A stretch of DNA of 29,960 nucleotides, from contig CAZVFU010000025.1 of assembly GCA_964626595.1 (NCBI GenBank), positions 1 through 29,960 of the forward strand, read 5' to 3'. Shown piece by piece: positions 21,104 to 29,943 of the stretch. The stretch is from JAWLFI01 sp964626595 (GTDB taxonomy: Bacteria; Bacteroidota; Bacteroidia; Chitinophagales; Saprospiraceae). The notes under the pieces were generated by a model. The model searched no databases and had not been told where the DNA came from. It was given only the letters and a program-made list of their open reading frames with translations. Made by a program: the position numbers and the translations under genes. Positions within the stretch are counted from its first letter, which is position 1. Every line of letters begins with the position of its first letter.

Positions 21104-23923
21104 TCAAAAGACAGCTCCATCTGCCCGATTCCTTCGATAAGGTAAACTGAGGAAATCAAGAGAGCCTGGCTTGGTACCAATGGAAAACATGTAGGTATTG
21201 ATTTCGGGCTGCCACCGCAGACTGAGCTCCCAACAATGTAAATCTCGGGTGAACCCCAAATCCGGATAAGTCATCCGATTATCTTTAAAATCGTATCCAA
21301 TTCGGCCAACCTGAATATTCCATTTTTCAGAAATTGGAATCTGGCCTTGAAAACTAATCTGATGAGACCTCACAAAAAAAGTATCGGATTGAACTCTAGC
21401 ACGCCACTGTAAGGATAAATTATGAGTGACCCGAATATCGTCGACCAGCGACCAAATCTCACGCCTTGATCCCCCGTCTGGAGAAGATTTCGAGGATTCA
21501 TCCTTTTTGGTAAAAGACTCTTTCAAAAGCGTTCTAATTTGTTTGACGGAAAACCGAGTTGCCACATCCATATTTAAATTTTGGAACCGGAGTAGCTGGC
21601 GTTCTTCATTCCACTGAAACTTATTTACAAGCTCTCCATCGCGATTCAGAGCATAAGGACTGAAGGAGCCATTAAACCGAAAATTGACAATTCCATTTAT
21701 CATGGAAAAGAACCCTCTCATTGAAACATCAGAAAAGTTCAGGGAGTCTCGCAAGAAATCATAGCTTCCATTGATTACAAAATTCTGAAAAAGTTTGAAG
21801 TTTTTTTCTTCATCCTTTTTCTTAGAGTAGTATTTTGCTTCAAAAATATTGTTAAGGCTGTAATTTAGGATCATGCTCGGCCTGGCGTTTGGGCTAGCGC
21901 CAAATACATTTCCTTCAAAAATAGAATATTCAATAGCCTCCTTAACATCTTCCCTCAAATCGGATTCATAGGTGTCGTAATAGTTCCAAAAAGGATCGCT
22001 AAAGTCCGGACTATAGGAAAGACTGAATGTAGGTTTAATAACATGACGAACCCCACGAAGCCACCCTTTCTTAAAACGAAGAGTCCCGAAAATTTGAGTA
22101 TTCATACTGACACCTGAATTAAAAGTTCTCAAGGCACGAAACTCACTAACCAGGTCATCTTGAATTTGGTTAAAAAGGGTATCAGCCGTAATAATTTTAT
22201 CATCCTCGTTGGCCGGATTTGGAATTGTGTCAATATTTGTGATGGTCGGGGTATCGACTAGACTTCTTCTAAGAGTTTCAAAAACCCAGGTCTCGTTGTA
22301 ATTCACATTTGGTGTAACCGTAAAATACTTGAACAAGCGAAAATTGGCATCAGCTCTCAAGTTATGATCCAGGCCATACTTCATATCCTGAAAGACCTGC
22401 TTTGTAAAAAGCAGACTATCACTCGTTCGAATACTATTTCTAAAATCACCCGAATAGTTTAGCGTAATTTTTTCGTACCATTTTTCATTCCCAATGCGCT
22501 CCTTCCGCTCAAATGGTTTGAAAGCATTTGTGGAAAAAGAAACTCGGGGCAGTTCCAGTTGAACCTCCCCGGTTTGGTTATTTTGCGAGTGATTGAATGA
22601 TGCGGTCAGATTCCAGTTCCGTCCTTTGAAACGTTGATTGTAATTGATCCGAGAAGAAAACGAGTTTTGCAAAACGGAAGCTGCATCATTGCGATTCAAT
22701 CGCGCATAATCGTTCGTTTGAATATTCACATTGGCACTAAATGTGCGCAGGGGATGCGCTTTAGGATCCTGATTATGCGACCATTGGATGTTAAACGAAT
22801 TATCTCTCCCTTGCACTAGTGTCTGGTTATCAACAAACTCAGTTTTATAGCTTGAATAAGCCAGTGTTGCATTTCCCGAATACTTATAGTTTCTCTTGTA
22901 TCGAAAGTTAGCACCTAATCCAAAACTGCCTCGCAAATAAATATCCGTTGTCAAGGATAAATCATAATACTCATTAATCGGAAAATAGTAACCCACATTG
23001 CGCAGCCCATACCCCCACTGCGGTGAGACATCATAGTCACGAGGAAATAAAAGCCCAGTTTTTCTACCTTGTGTTAGAGGAGCGGCTGCGAGAGGTAGAA
23101 CTAAAGGAGTGGGAACACCTCCGATTTCAATGTATGAGGGGCCCATAACGGCCCATTCGTTAGCGATGACTTTTTGTTTTCCTGATCGAAGGCCAAAATG
23201 AGGATTGGGGTGATCACAGGTAGTTATAATTGATCGGGCATTATAAATCACATCTTGTTTTATGGTATCGTTTCCCCTAACATGCTTTTCGGTCAGATAC
23301 TTACTTTCGTTACCAATAATATATAAATCGCTTTCTTTGGTTCTAGCGCCTCGTATATACGCCTTTTCAGTATTAAAATTATACTTTAATGTAGTCGCAT
23401 CGACTTCATTATTGGCTTGCTTGAGATGAGGAGGGTTTTTTAATTGGCCCACACTATCCTCAGAGCCTGCAGCCTTAACCTCAGACAATCTAATATCGAA
23501 CTCCATATAATCAGAAGTGAGCGTAGCGTCTTCAGTAACTACACTATCTCGTTTGTACATGTAGAGTTTTTCTTTGACAGCAGAATACACTACGGAGTCA
23601 CGCGAAAAGTATTGAGCTTTAACAGTAATTGCATCCTTAGATACTGGGATATTTAAATCAACTGTATCTCCAAGAGATGGAGGAGGCTTTTCCAGGGTAT
23701 CGGCACTAAAAGAGTAAAAGTCTTTCCGAGAAGCAGAGAGCCTGGCCGTTGAGTTTGCCTTAAAAACAGGTACACAAGAAATAGATGGGCACAACAGATG
23801 GCCGTCCAAATCGTTAAAAGAATGATATGTGGCGGATCCTGCATGCACAGGTATTACAAAGTTTCCGCTAAATATTTGGCAAAAACAAAAAATAAACAGT
23901 ACCTTTATATTAAAGTTTTTCAT
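21104..23923 (-). CDS. lptD: LPS-assembly protein LptD (Bacteroidota form)
   Basis: A 939-residue outer membrane protein that inserts lipopolysaccharide into the outer leaflet. A signal peptide (about 1-28) is followed by a linker, then an OstA/LptA-like beta-jellyroll region (about 95-260: DSVVYSAVKEKLYMYKRDS, and cysteine-bearing ITTCDHPNPHFGLRSGK), then a very long beta-barrel with alternating aromatic strands up to the end. The motif order GVPTPLVLPLAAAPLTQGRKTGL before the barrel is typical; I recognise the large LptD type of this phylum. It is divergent from the amidase with 20 bp between starts, and convergent with the metalloprotease. Cysteine pairing between N-domain and barrel cannot be judged. 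Confidence 0.88.
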   Translation of the reverse strand: MKNFNIKVLFIFCFCQIFSGNFVIPVHAGSATYHSFNDLDGHLLCPSISCVPVFKANSTARLSASRKDFYSFSADTLEKPPPSLGDTVDLNIPVSKDAITVKAQYFSRDSVVYSAVKEKLYMYKRDSVVTEDATLTSDYMEFDIRLSEVKAAGSEDSVGQLKNPPHLKQANNEVDATTLKYNFNTEKAYIRGARTKESDLYIIGNESKYLTEKHVRGNDTIKQDVIYNARSIITTCDHPNPHFGLRSGKQKVIANEWAVMGPSYIEIGGVPTPLVLPLAAAPLTQGRKTGLLFPRDYDVSPQWGYGLRNVGYYFPINEYYDLSLTTDIYLRGSFGLGANFRYKRNYKYSGNATLAYSSYKTEFVDNQTLVQGRDNSFNIQWSHNQDPKAHPLRTFSANVNIQTNDYARLNRNDAASVLQNSFSSRINYNQRFKGRNWNLTASFNHSQNNQTGEVQLELPRVSFSTNAFKPFERKERIGNEKWYEKITLNYSGDFRNSIRTSDSLLFTKQVFQDMKYGLDHNLRADANFRLFKYFTVTPNVNYNETWVFETLRRSLVDTPTITNIDTIPNPANEDDKIITADTLFNQIQDDLVSEFRALRTFNSGVSMNTQIFGTLRFKKGWLRGVRHVIKPTFSLSYSPDFSDPFWNYYDTYESDLREDVKEAIEYSIFEGNVFGASPNARPSMILNYSLNNIFEAKYYSKKKDEEKNFKLFQNFVINGSYDFLRDSLNFSDVSMRGFFSMINGIVNFRFNGSFSPYALNRDGELVNKFQWNEERQLLRFQNLNMDVATRFSVKQIRTLLKESFTKKDESSKSSPDGGSRREIWSLVDDIRVTHNLSLQWRARVQSDTFFVRSHQISFQGQIPISEKWNIQVGRIGYDFKDNRMTYPDLGFTRDLHCWELSLRWQPEINTYMFSIGTKPGSLDFLSLPYRRNRADGAVF

Positions 23924-23943
23924 AATATGAAATACACCTTATA

Positions 23944-25065
23944 ATGCGAATGTATACCTTTTTAATGGTTTCATGCTTTTTCTTTTATATACTTAGTCTG
24001 CCGGGAATGGGGTTGGCGGATTCGGACTTTATTATAGCTGAAGAGTCCGTTTCCAATACAGAAATGGAGGACCCACCTAAATCGAAAGTGTATAAAATTA
24101 TAATTGACCCGGGGCACGGGGGGAAAGATGGGGGTTGTAGTGGTCGACATTCGCATGAAAAAGATATTGTTTTAGCTATAGGTCAAAAAATTAAGGCACT
24201 CTCAAAACAAAAATACCCCGAGTTAGAAATTATAATGACGCGAGACCGCGATGAATTTATCCCCTTGCATGAGCGCGCAAAAATTGCCAATCGCAATAAT
24301 GCTGATTTATTTATTTCTCTTCATTGCAATTCCATAGCTGGAAGAAGTCACGTGCACGGATCAGAAACCTACGTTTTAGGTTTACACCGCGCTGAAGACA
24401 ACCTACGAGTAGCTAAACGAGAAAACGCATCCATTTTGTATGAAAACGATTACAAAGCTCAATACGATGGGTTTGACCCCACCTCAGTGGAAGGCCATAT
24501 TTTATTAAGCATGTTCCAGAATGCGCATTTAGAACAAAGTATTCACTTTGCTAATCTCGTTGAAGATCGATTAGAAAATAATGCTAAACGTCATAGTCGG
24601 GGTGTAAAACAAGCGGGTTTTCTTGTATTGAGAGAAACCACCATGCCTGCTGTCTTAGTTGAAACCGGATTTCTGACTCACGCTAAAGAGGAAGATTTTT
24701 TAAGAGACGAAAAAGGACAATATAAGGTAGCTGAATCCATTATTCAGGCTATAGAACGATACGCCATATTACCCTCGCAGCCAAGCCATCGTGACATGGA
24801 TTCGGAATCCGTTCAGTTTGGGATTCAATTAGCCGCGACTTCTTCTCCCATTGACCCAGAACACCCACTTTGGAAGAGACATTCGGGCTTAGTGGAATGG
24901 TCTTGCAGTCCAAGTACATACAAGTACATTTTACCTGCCGGAGAAAATAAATCACAGGCAAAGCAGTTAAAAAGTAAGATAGAAGCTGATGGTCAAAGCG
25001 GCGCTTTTATTATTCCATGGCCTTATGAGCAAATTAGGCGCAATGTAGCTCCAGGAACTAAATAG
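23944..25065 (+). CDS. N-acetylmuramoyl-L-alanine amidase (Amidase_3)
   Basis: A 373-residue exported amidase that cuts the bond between muramic acid and the stem peptide of peptidoglycan. The N-terminal signal segment (about 1-25) leads to the Amidase_3 domain (about 50-255). Zinc ligands are H58 in IDPGHGGKDGG, E72 in HEKDIVLA, and H127 in LFISLHCNS; the catalytic glutamate is E240 in VLVETGFLTH. The C-terminal part (about 285-370) contains VQFGIQLAATS and a SGAFIIPW segment, like a SPOR-type domain that binds denuded glycan; I infer this. It is divergent to lptD (20 bp) and likely co-transcribed with mlaD, 39 bp downstream. Confidence 0.93.
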   Translation: MRMYTFLMVSCFFFYILSLPGMGLADSDFIIAEESVSNTEMEDPPKSKVYKIIIDPGHGGKDGGCSGRHSHEKDIVLAIGQKIKALSKQKYPELEIIMTRDRDEFIPLHERAKIANRNNADLFISLHCNSIAGRSHVHGSETYVLGLHRAEDNLRVAKRENASILYENDYKAQYDGFDPTSVEGHILLSMFQNAHLEQSIHFANLVEDRLENNAKRHSRGVKQAGFLVLRETTMPAVLVETGFLTHAKEEDFLRDEKGQYKVAESIIQAIERYAILPSQPSHRDMDSESVQFGIQLAATSSPIDPEHPLWKRHSGLVEWSCSPSTYKYILPAGENKSQAKQLKSKIEADGQSGAFIIPWPYEQIRRNVAPGTK

Positions 25066-25104
25066 TTTTCTTACTTTCACAGTTGGAAATAGACATTTAA
25101 TCAC

Positions 25105-26172
25105 ATGAAAATACCTTACGAAGTCAGAATAGGTCTCATGGCAGTGATCGCTATCTTTGCTGCAATTTGGGGATATAAATTTCTAAAAGGCCAAAACTTT
25201 CTGTCCAGCGACAATCAGTTTTATGCCTACTACGATTACGCTGACCAACTCAATGTTAGCGCCCCTGTTTTTGTTAAAGGCTTAGAAGTTGGAACAATCA
25301 CTAAGATACAATTTGAGCCTGAGGGTCAAAAACCGATACGAGTAGATTTTGAAGTTCGAAATGACATCAAGGTTCATCCTCAAACCGTGGCGTATATTAT
25401 TTCAACAGGAGTATTGGGAGGAAAGGCAATAACTCTGTCCATTCCCGGTCCTTGTCCTTCGGATGAATGTCTAAGTAGTGGAGCACAACTTGAGGGCGGA
25501 AACAGAAGTTTATTCTCCTCTCTTTTGGGCGAAGAGGATATTAAATCCTCCATTAATGAGTTGACGAATAGTTTTGAAATGCTACTAGACTCCCTCGATG
25601 CTACCTTTAAGCGACCCGGTGATGAATCTGGGTTGCGCCAGGTCGGAAATGACCTCCAATCCACTATTAGTCACTTTGAGAATATCAGTGCATCTCTGGA
25701 TGAGATGTTAAATGACCGAGGAGCATTACAGCAAACACTTAGTAATGTTGAATCTTTGACTCGAAATCTTAATAATAATAACGAGAAAATAAATACCATT
25801 CTCAATAACCTATCTAGCTTATCCGGGAAAATGGATGAAATAGAGCTGGATATTACCATGCAGAAGATAAATTCGACCTTAGACGCATCTGAAAAAGGGT
25901 TGAACTCTTTTAACGATCGCTTAGCACAAGCTGAGTCGAGTCTTCAATCCATTGATGAGATGATTATGAATGTTAAAGCGGGTAAGGGTACGCTTGGCAA
26001 GGTCATCAAGGATGACAAGTTATATAATGATTTAGATCGAGCTGTTTTGAATTTGGAACTCCTACTTCAGGATATCCGCTTGAACCCGGATCGGTACATT
26101 AAAGTGAGTGTTTTTGGGAAAAAATCCTCAGAATATAATTACCCGGAGGACGACCCCGCTTTTCAGGACTAG
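25105..26172 (+). CDS. mlaD: MlaD/MCE-domain lipid transport protein
   Basis: A 355-residue inner-membrane-anchored protein. A transmembrane helix (about 8-25) is followed by one MCE domain (about 35-118, with VFVKGLEVGTITKIQF and a late GVLGGKAITLSI), then long helical, heptad-like segments up to about 300, where a GKGTLGKVIKDDKLYNDL motif occurs. MCE proteins form hexameric rings that carry phospholipids between membranes, with MlaE/MlaF as the ABC core. Those are not in this window. The gene follows the amidase by 39 bp and converges with murB (33 bp). Family is secure; phospholipid direction is unknown. Confidence 0.9.
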   Translation: MKIPYEVRIGLMAVIAIFAAIWGYKFLKGQNFLSSDNQFYAYYDYADQLNVSAPVFVKGLEVGTITKIQFEPEGQKPIRVDFEVRNDIKVHPQTVAYIISTGVLGGKAITLSIPGPCPSDECLSSGAQLEGGNRSLFSSLLGEEDIKSSINELTNSFEMLLDSLDATFKRPGDESGLRQVGNDLQSTISHFENISASLDEMLNDRGALQQTLSNVESLTRNLNNNNEKINTILNNLSSLSGKMDEIELDITMQKINSTLDASEKGLNSFNDRLAQAESSLQSIDEMIMNVKAGKGTLGKVIKDDKLYNDLDRAVLNLELLLQDIRLNPDRYIKVSVFGKKSSEYNYPEDDPAFQD

Positions 26173-26205
26173 TATGTCTGAATATCTTCCTCAGGAACTC
26201 CGTTT

Positions 26206-27246
26206 TTAGATGGAAAAACGATGGCCGTGTTTGTCTAAAATATTGACTTCAGGCTCTAAGAGGATGCCAAATTTGTTGTAGACATCTTCTTGAATAGATT
26301 TAGCCCAACTAATCAGCTCGGATGCCTGGGCTGCACCGAAGTTAACAATAACGAGGGGTTGCTTTATGTATGAGCCCACATCTCCACTGCGTTTCCCTTT
26401 CCACCCACAATAATCAATCAGCCATGCCGCAGGCACCTTTACTGATTCATCGGACAGATGATAAGAAGGAATGTCTGTAAATCGGTTTTTGAGCTTTTTA
26501 TACTTCGAATTTGAAATGATGGGATTTTTAAAAAAGGAGCCCGCATTTCCAAACTTCTTAGGGCTTGGCAACTTACGCTGCCGGATATCAATCACCCATT
26601 GGCTTATTTTTTGTGCAGATACCTCATTGCATTGTTCTGCTAATACTGCTAAACTTTGATAAGAGGTGTTCAACTGATATTGACCTTGCTTAGGAAGGCG
26701 AAGAACGACATGGGTTATTGCTCCCTGACCATTCAGTTCGTATTTGAAAATACTGGATCGGTAGTCGAACTTGCAATCTTCCGGATAGAAGTAATGAACC
26801 TTCTTATCCTCAAAAGAGAGAAACTCGACGGCATGAATAAAGTCTTGAATTTCTACCCCGTATGCCCCAATATTTTGTATCGGTGCTGCACCTACTGTGC
26901 CTGGAATTAAACTTAAGTTCTCAATCCCACCCAATCCCTCCTCGAGTGCCCGTATTACGAACTCATGCCAGTTCCACCCGCTTCCGAGCCGAATTATAGA
27001 AAAGGACTTTTGATCTTCAATAAGCTCCCACTCTTTAAATTCCAATTTAGCTACGGTCCTATCGAGATAGTCAGGTAGTAAAACATTACTTCCCCCACCA
27101 AGAATAAAGGGAGGTAGATCCCCAGAGTTACTGATTAGATCATTCAATTGTTCCACCTCATCTATTCGATAAAAAGAACGAGCAATGGATTGGAGTCCAA
27201 AGGTATTGAACTCCTTAAGGTTGAAGTCTGAGATTCCTTTGCTCAA
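26206..27246 (-). CDS. murB: UDP-N-acetylenolpyruvoylglucosamine reductase
   Basis: Reduces the enolpyruvyl group of UDP-GlcNAc-enolpyruvate with NADPH and FAD to give UDP-MurNAc, in the cytosolic part of peptidoglycan synthesis. At 346 residues it is the longer E. coli-like type. FAD-binding motifs: ILGGGSNVLL (48-57) and LSLIPGTVGAAPIQNIGAYG (111-130). Catalytic residues: R163 in YRSS, S237 in NAGSFFKNP and E333 in LLEPEVN. The start is TTG at 27246, forming TTGA with the upstream stop (4-bp overlap); no in-frame ATG occurs nearby. Translation is thus probably coupled to the upstream exported protein gene. Confidence 0.95.
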   Translation of the reverse strand: MSKGISDFNLKEFNTFGLQSIARSFYRIDEVEQLNDLISNSGDLPPFILGGGSNVLLPDYLDRTVAKLEFKEWELIEDQKSFSIIRLGSGWNWHEFVIRALEEGLGGIENLSLIPGTVGAAPIQNIGAYGVEIQDFIHAVEFLSFEDKKVHYFYPEDCKFDYRSSIFKYELNGQGAITHVVLRLPKQGQYQLNTSYQSLAVLAEQCNEVSAQKISQWVIDIRQRKLPSPKKFGNAGSFFKNPIISNSKYKKLKNRFTDIPSYHLSDESVKVPAAWLIDYCGWKGKRSGDVGSYIKQPLVIVNFGAAQASELISWAKSIQEDVYNKFGILLEPEVNILDKHGHRFSI

Positions 27247-27872
27247 GAGTCATCGTTTAAGGAGAAAGCTTTCTTTGATGCTGTGTTATTAATATTAATC
27301 ATAAACCCTATACTCATTATAGACGCGCCATCGGGACCTTGACCATATCTGCCATAAAGTACACCGGAGAACCCTCGGGCTCCGAAACCAATCCCCAATT
27401 GACCAAAATATGCTGGAAAATACTGTGTCCGGCCCTCATAATCAAAAGCCTTATATTCATCAGACAAAAAGTATAATTCTGAATTTACTAAAACAAAACC
27501 TCCACCTACAGATATGCCTGTCCCTGGTTTTGAAGTCGTAGTAGATATTCCATTGAAGTTTAAATTGGCAATGAAAGGAAATGAAACAGCACCCATTCCT
27601 TTATAATCATCGATATCAAAAGCGAAAGGTGCATATGAAACCTGTGCTTCAAGTGAAGCATTTATCTTTCCAGATCCCAACCAAATCTTAGGACCCCAGT
27701 TAATATTTGCTAAGGCCGAACCGGACCTGAAATCACCCAAAGGATGGGTTTCAGGGTTTTGATAAAACTGATAAAAATCAATACCAAAAGTATTTCCTAA
27801 AGAAATCCACTGAGCCTCGAGGCGCCCTAAACAGGAAAATAAAATGAGGGACACAATAACCGCTATTCGCAT
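27243..27872 (-). CDS. exported beta-rich protein of unknown function
   Basis: A 209-residue protein I do not recognise. A signal peptide (about 1-20, ending LEAQ) precedes a glycine- and aromatic-rich sequence of alternating short strands (for example NINWGPKIWLGSGKINASLE, and later GQLGIGFGARGFSGVLYGRYG), suggesting a small outer membrane beta-barrel. It is the first gene of a pair with murB, whose start overlaps its stop by 4 bp, and it has its own -7 box 11 bp upstream of the ATG. Coupling to murB suggests an envelope role, but no function can be named. Confidence 0.8.
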   Translation of the reverse strand: MRIAVIVSLILFSCLGRLEAQWISLGNTFGIDFYQFYQNPETHPLGDFRSGSALANINWGPKIWLGSGKINASLEAQVSYAPFAFDIDDYKGMGAVSFPFIANLNFNGISTTTSKPGTGISVGGGFVLVNSELYFLSDEYKAFDYEGRTQYFPAYFGQLGIGFGARGFSGVLYGRYGQGPDGASIMSIGFMININNTASKKAFSLNDDS

Positions 27873-27883
27873 TGCTTTTTTCT

Positions 27884-27891
27884 CAAAGATA
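27884..27891 (-). promoter_or_regulatory. -7 box of the exported protein/murB pair
   Basis: The minus strand reads TATCTTTG (exact TAnnTTTG), ending 11 bp before the ATG at 27872. No TTG lies at -33 spacing. It lies in the 35-bp gap after the ABC transporter stop. Confidence 0.5.
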
Positions 27892-27907
27892 ACAACACTA
27901 TAGAAAA

Positions 27908-29722
27908 TTATTCAGGAACTAAGGATTTATCCTGAAATTGAAGGCGAGCCAGCGAGTAATAGAGTCCATCCTTGTTCTCCATCAGTTCATCATGTCTACC
28001 CTGCTCGACAACCTCGCCCTGATCAATAACAATGATTTGATCAACATTTCGAATCGTAGCCAATCTGTGAGCAATAATGATTGAGGTCCTACCTTCCAAT
28101 AAAGTTTCCAATGCATCCTGCACCACTTTTTCAGATTCTGCGTCCAGGGAGGATGTGGCTTCGTCAAGGAGTAATATAGCTGGGTTTCTTAAAATAGCAC
28201 GGGCAATGGCGATTCTTTGCTTTTGCCCCCCTGACAATCGTACCCCTCTTTCACCCACAATCGTGTCTAATCTTTCTGGGAATTTATCAATAAACTCCAT
28301 TGCATTTGCCTGCTCGGCAGCCTCTAAAATTTCGTGATCCGATGCCTCTGGGTTTCCATACCCGATATTTTCTCTAATGGATCCCCCAAACAATATAACA
28401 TCTTGAGGTACGATCGAAAAAAGAGACCGGTAAGAAGCGAGAGGCAAGGATTGAATGTCCGTGTCGCCAAGATTGATTTCACCTTCGTAGGATTGATAAA
28501 AGCGAAGTAATAATTGAAACACTGTCGATTTGCCGGCTCCAGATACACCAACCAATGCAACCTTGCCTCCTTGAGGAACTTTAAAACTCAAATTGTTTAA
28601 TACCTGAATATCAGGTCTTGATGGATAATTAAAGGAAACATTTTGAAAGTGAATTTCAGGACGAACGTCAGGCAAATCGACTTTGGAAGAGCCCAACTCT
28701 TTTATTTCACCTTCTTCTCGCAAAATCTCGCGAATGCGTTCTGTGGCCCCCATAGCACCTAAAAGTTCGGTATAGAAATTCCCTAAACCTGCAATTGCAG
28801 CTCCAATGATCGCAGTATAGGAGACAAAAGAGACTAACCCACCCGCTGTAAGACTACCATCACTCACCATATTTGCTCCCATCCAGATAATAAAAAACAA
28901 GCCGCCAAATAAAAACGTGATTATGAAAACGGAAAATAAAGCACGGGCTCTTGCATATTTTAAGGAAACATGCACTACACGGTCTGTGGCTGATCCATAC
29001 TTTATCGATTCAAAAGATTCGTTTACAAAAGATTTTACGATGGATATACTTTGCAGGGCATCACCGAATAAATTATTTGTATTAGCCATTTCCTGTTGGC
29101 GCGTCTTTGACAATTTGCGAATATACCTTCCAAACACCATCGCACCCAGCACAATAACCGGAAAGGTCAATAACATAATTCCAGCGAGTTTTGGGGTAGT
29201 TATGGCTAAAAAAACAATCCCAACAATCAGCACTATAATTTGTCGGAAAAACTCAGCCAATGTAAATGAGAATGCTGAGTACATTTTTTCTACATCTGCA
29301 CTTACGCGACTCAATAAATCCCCAACTTTATTGGTCTCAAAAAAATGAATCTGAAGAGTCAATAAATGATCAAATAATTCCTTTCGAAGGTCCGCTAAAC
29401 CCTTTTCACTGACAACCGCAAAACAGATTACGCGAAAATACGAGACAATTCCCTGTAAAATTAAAATCCCGCCTAACATCCAGGCAGCACGGCCTAGACT
29501 CAAATCAAAATCAGCCTTGCCTTGAGCTATATCCACAAGCAGACCTGCTATATATGGAAATACAAGAAACAGAACGCTTGACAGGAATAACAAAATCAAT
29601 CCCAAGCCAAGGTACCATTTATAAGGTCCGATATACTTAAAAATATAGGCAGCTTTCCGCAAGGACTCTCGGTCCAGCTTGCCTCGCAAATGCTTATCTT
29701 CATTTGATTTTCTTCGACTCAT
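27908..29722 (-). CDS. ABC exporter, fused permease and ATPase
   Basis: A 604-residue half-transporter of the MsbA/lipid- and multidrug-exporter type. Six transmembrane helices (first about 36-60, last about 290-320) precede the nucleotide-binding domain: Walker A GVSGAGKST (392-400), Q-loop VPQD (about 438-441), signature LSGGQKQR (496-503), Walker B ILLLDEATSSLD (D520, E521) and H-loop H552 in AHRLAT. It works as a dimer in the inner membrane. The cargo is not known; lipid flipping is plausible given the neighbours. I start at the ATG at 29722 (MSRRKSN); the TTG at 29734 lies inside the -7 box TACTTTTG and would not be on the message. Confidence 0.93.
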   Translation of the reverse strand: MSRRKSNEDKHLRGKLDRESLRKAAYIFKYIGPYKWYLGLGLILLFLSSVLFLVFPYIAGLLVDIAQGKADFDLSLGRAAWMLGGILILQGIVSYFRVICFAVVSEKGLADLRKELFDHLLTLQIHFFETNKVGDLLSRVSADVEKMYSAFSFTLAEFFRQIIVLIVGIVFLAITTPKLAGIMLLTFPVIVLGAMVFGRYIRKLSKTRQQEMANTNNLFGDALQSISIVKSFVNESFESIKYGSATDRVVHVSLKYARARALFSVFIITFLFGGLFFIIWMGANMVSDGSLTAGGLVSFVSYTAIIGAAIAGLGNFYTELLGAMGATERIREILREEGEIKELGSSKVDLPDVRPEIHFQNVSFNYPSRPDIQVLNNLSFKVPQGGKVALVGVSGAGKSTVFQLLLRFYQSYEGEINLGDTDIQSLPLASYRSLFSIVPQDVILFGGSIRENIGYGNPEASDHEILEAAEQANAMEFIDKFPERLDTIVGERGVRLSGGQKQRIAIARAILRNPAILLLDEATSSLDAESEKVVQDALETLLEGRTSIIIAHRLATIRNVDQIIVIDQGEVVEQGRHDELMENKDGLYYSLARLQFQDKSLVPE

Positions 29723-29731
29723 AATAAGCCA

Positions 29732-29739
29732 CAAAAGTA
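29732..29739 (-). promoter_or_regulatory. -7 box of the ABC exporter
   Basis: The minus strand reads TACTTTTG (exact TAnnTTTG), ending 9 bp before the ATG at 29722; no TTG at the usual -33 spacing. It implies a leader of about 5 nt and excludes the upstream TTG start. Confidence 0.5.
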
Positions 29740-29789
29740 CTGAATTCCAGCACTAGAAAAAGATAAATCAGGCAAAATTAAACATGGGC

Positions 29790-29820
29790 TTGTAAATTCT
29801 ATAAAAGGATACTATATTTG
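29790..29820 (+). promoter_or_regulatory. tRNA-Arg promoter, full -33/-7
   Basis: TTG at 29790-29792, a 20-bp spacer, and TATATTTG at 29813-29820 form a complete Bacteroidota promoter. The mature tRNA begins at 29831, leaving a 5' leader of about 6 nt for RNase P. Confidence 0.85.
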
Positions 29821-29830
29821 CGCCGCTATT

Positions 29831-29904
29831 GGCTCCGTAGTTCAACTGGATAGAATACCAGATTTCGGCTCTGGGGGTTGGGGGTTCAAATCCTCCCGGA
29901 GTCA
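29831..29904 (+). tRNA. tRNA-Arg(TCG)
   Basis: Complete cloverleaf. Acceptor GGCTCCG pairs with CGGAGTC (29897-29903, one G-U). D-stem GTTC/GAAT is at 29840-29843 and 29853-29856. Anticodon stem CCAGA/TCTGG (29858-29862 and 29870-29874) holds the loop TTTCGGC with anticodon TCG, so it reads CGA and wobble CGN arginine codons. A 5-nt variable loop and T-arm GGGGG/CCTCC (29880-29896) follow. The discriminator is A29904; no CCA is encoded, so it is added by nucleotidyltransferase. Confidence 0.96.
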
Positions 29905-29915
29905 CTAGAGAAAAG

Positions 29916-29943
29916 AAGGCCGTTCCTGAGGGAACGGCCTTTT
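29916..29943 (+). terminator. strong tRNA-Arg terminator
   Basis: AAGGCCGTTCC (29916-29926), a TGAG loop and GGAACGGCCTT (29931-29941) form a perfect 11-bp GC-rich stem ending in TTTT and then GTGTTTG, a textbook intrinsic terminator 12 bp after the tRNA. Confidence 0.93.

Noticed and set aside
28917..29348. 143-residue plus-strand open frame opposite the ABC exporter
   Set aside because: It is a shadow of the exporter's transmembrane domain, with no independent start signal or family pattern.
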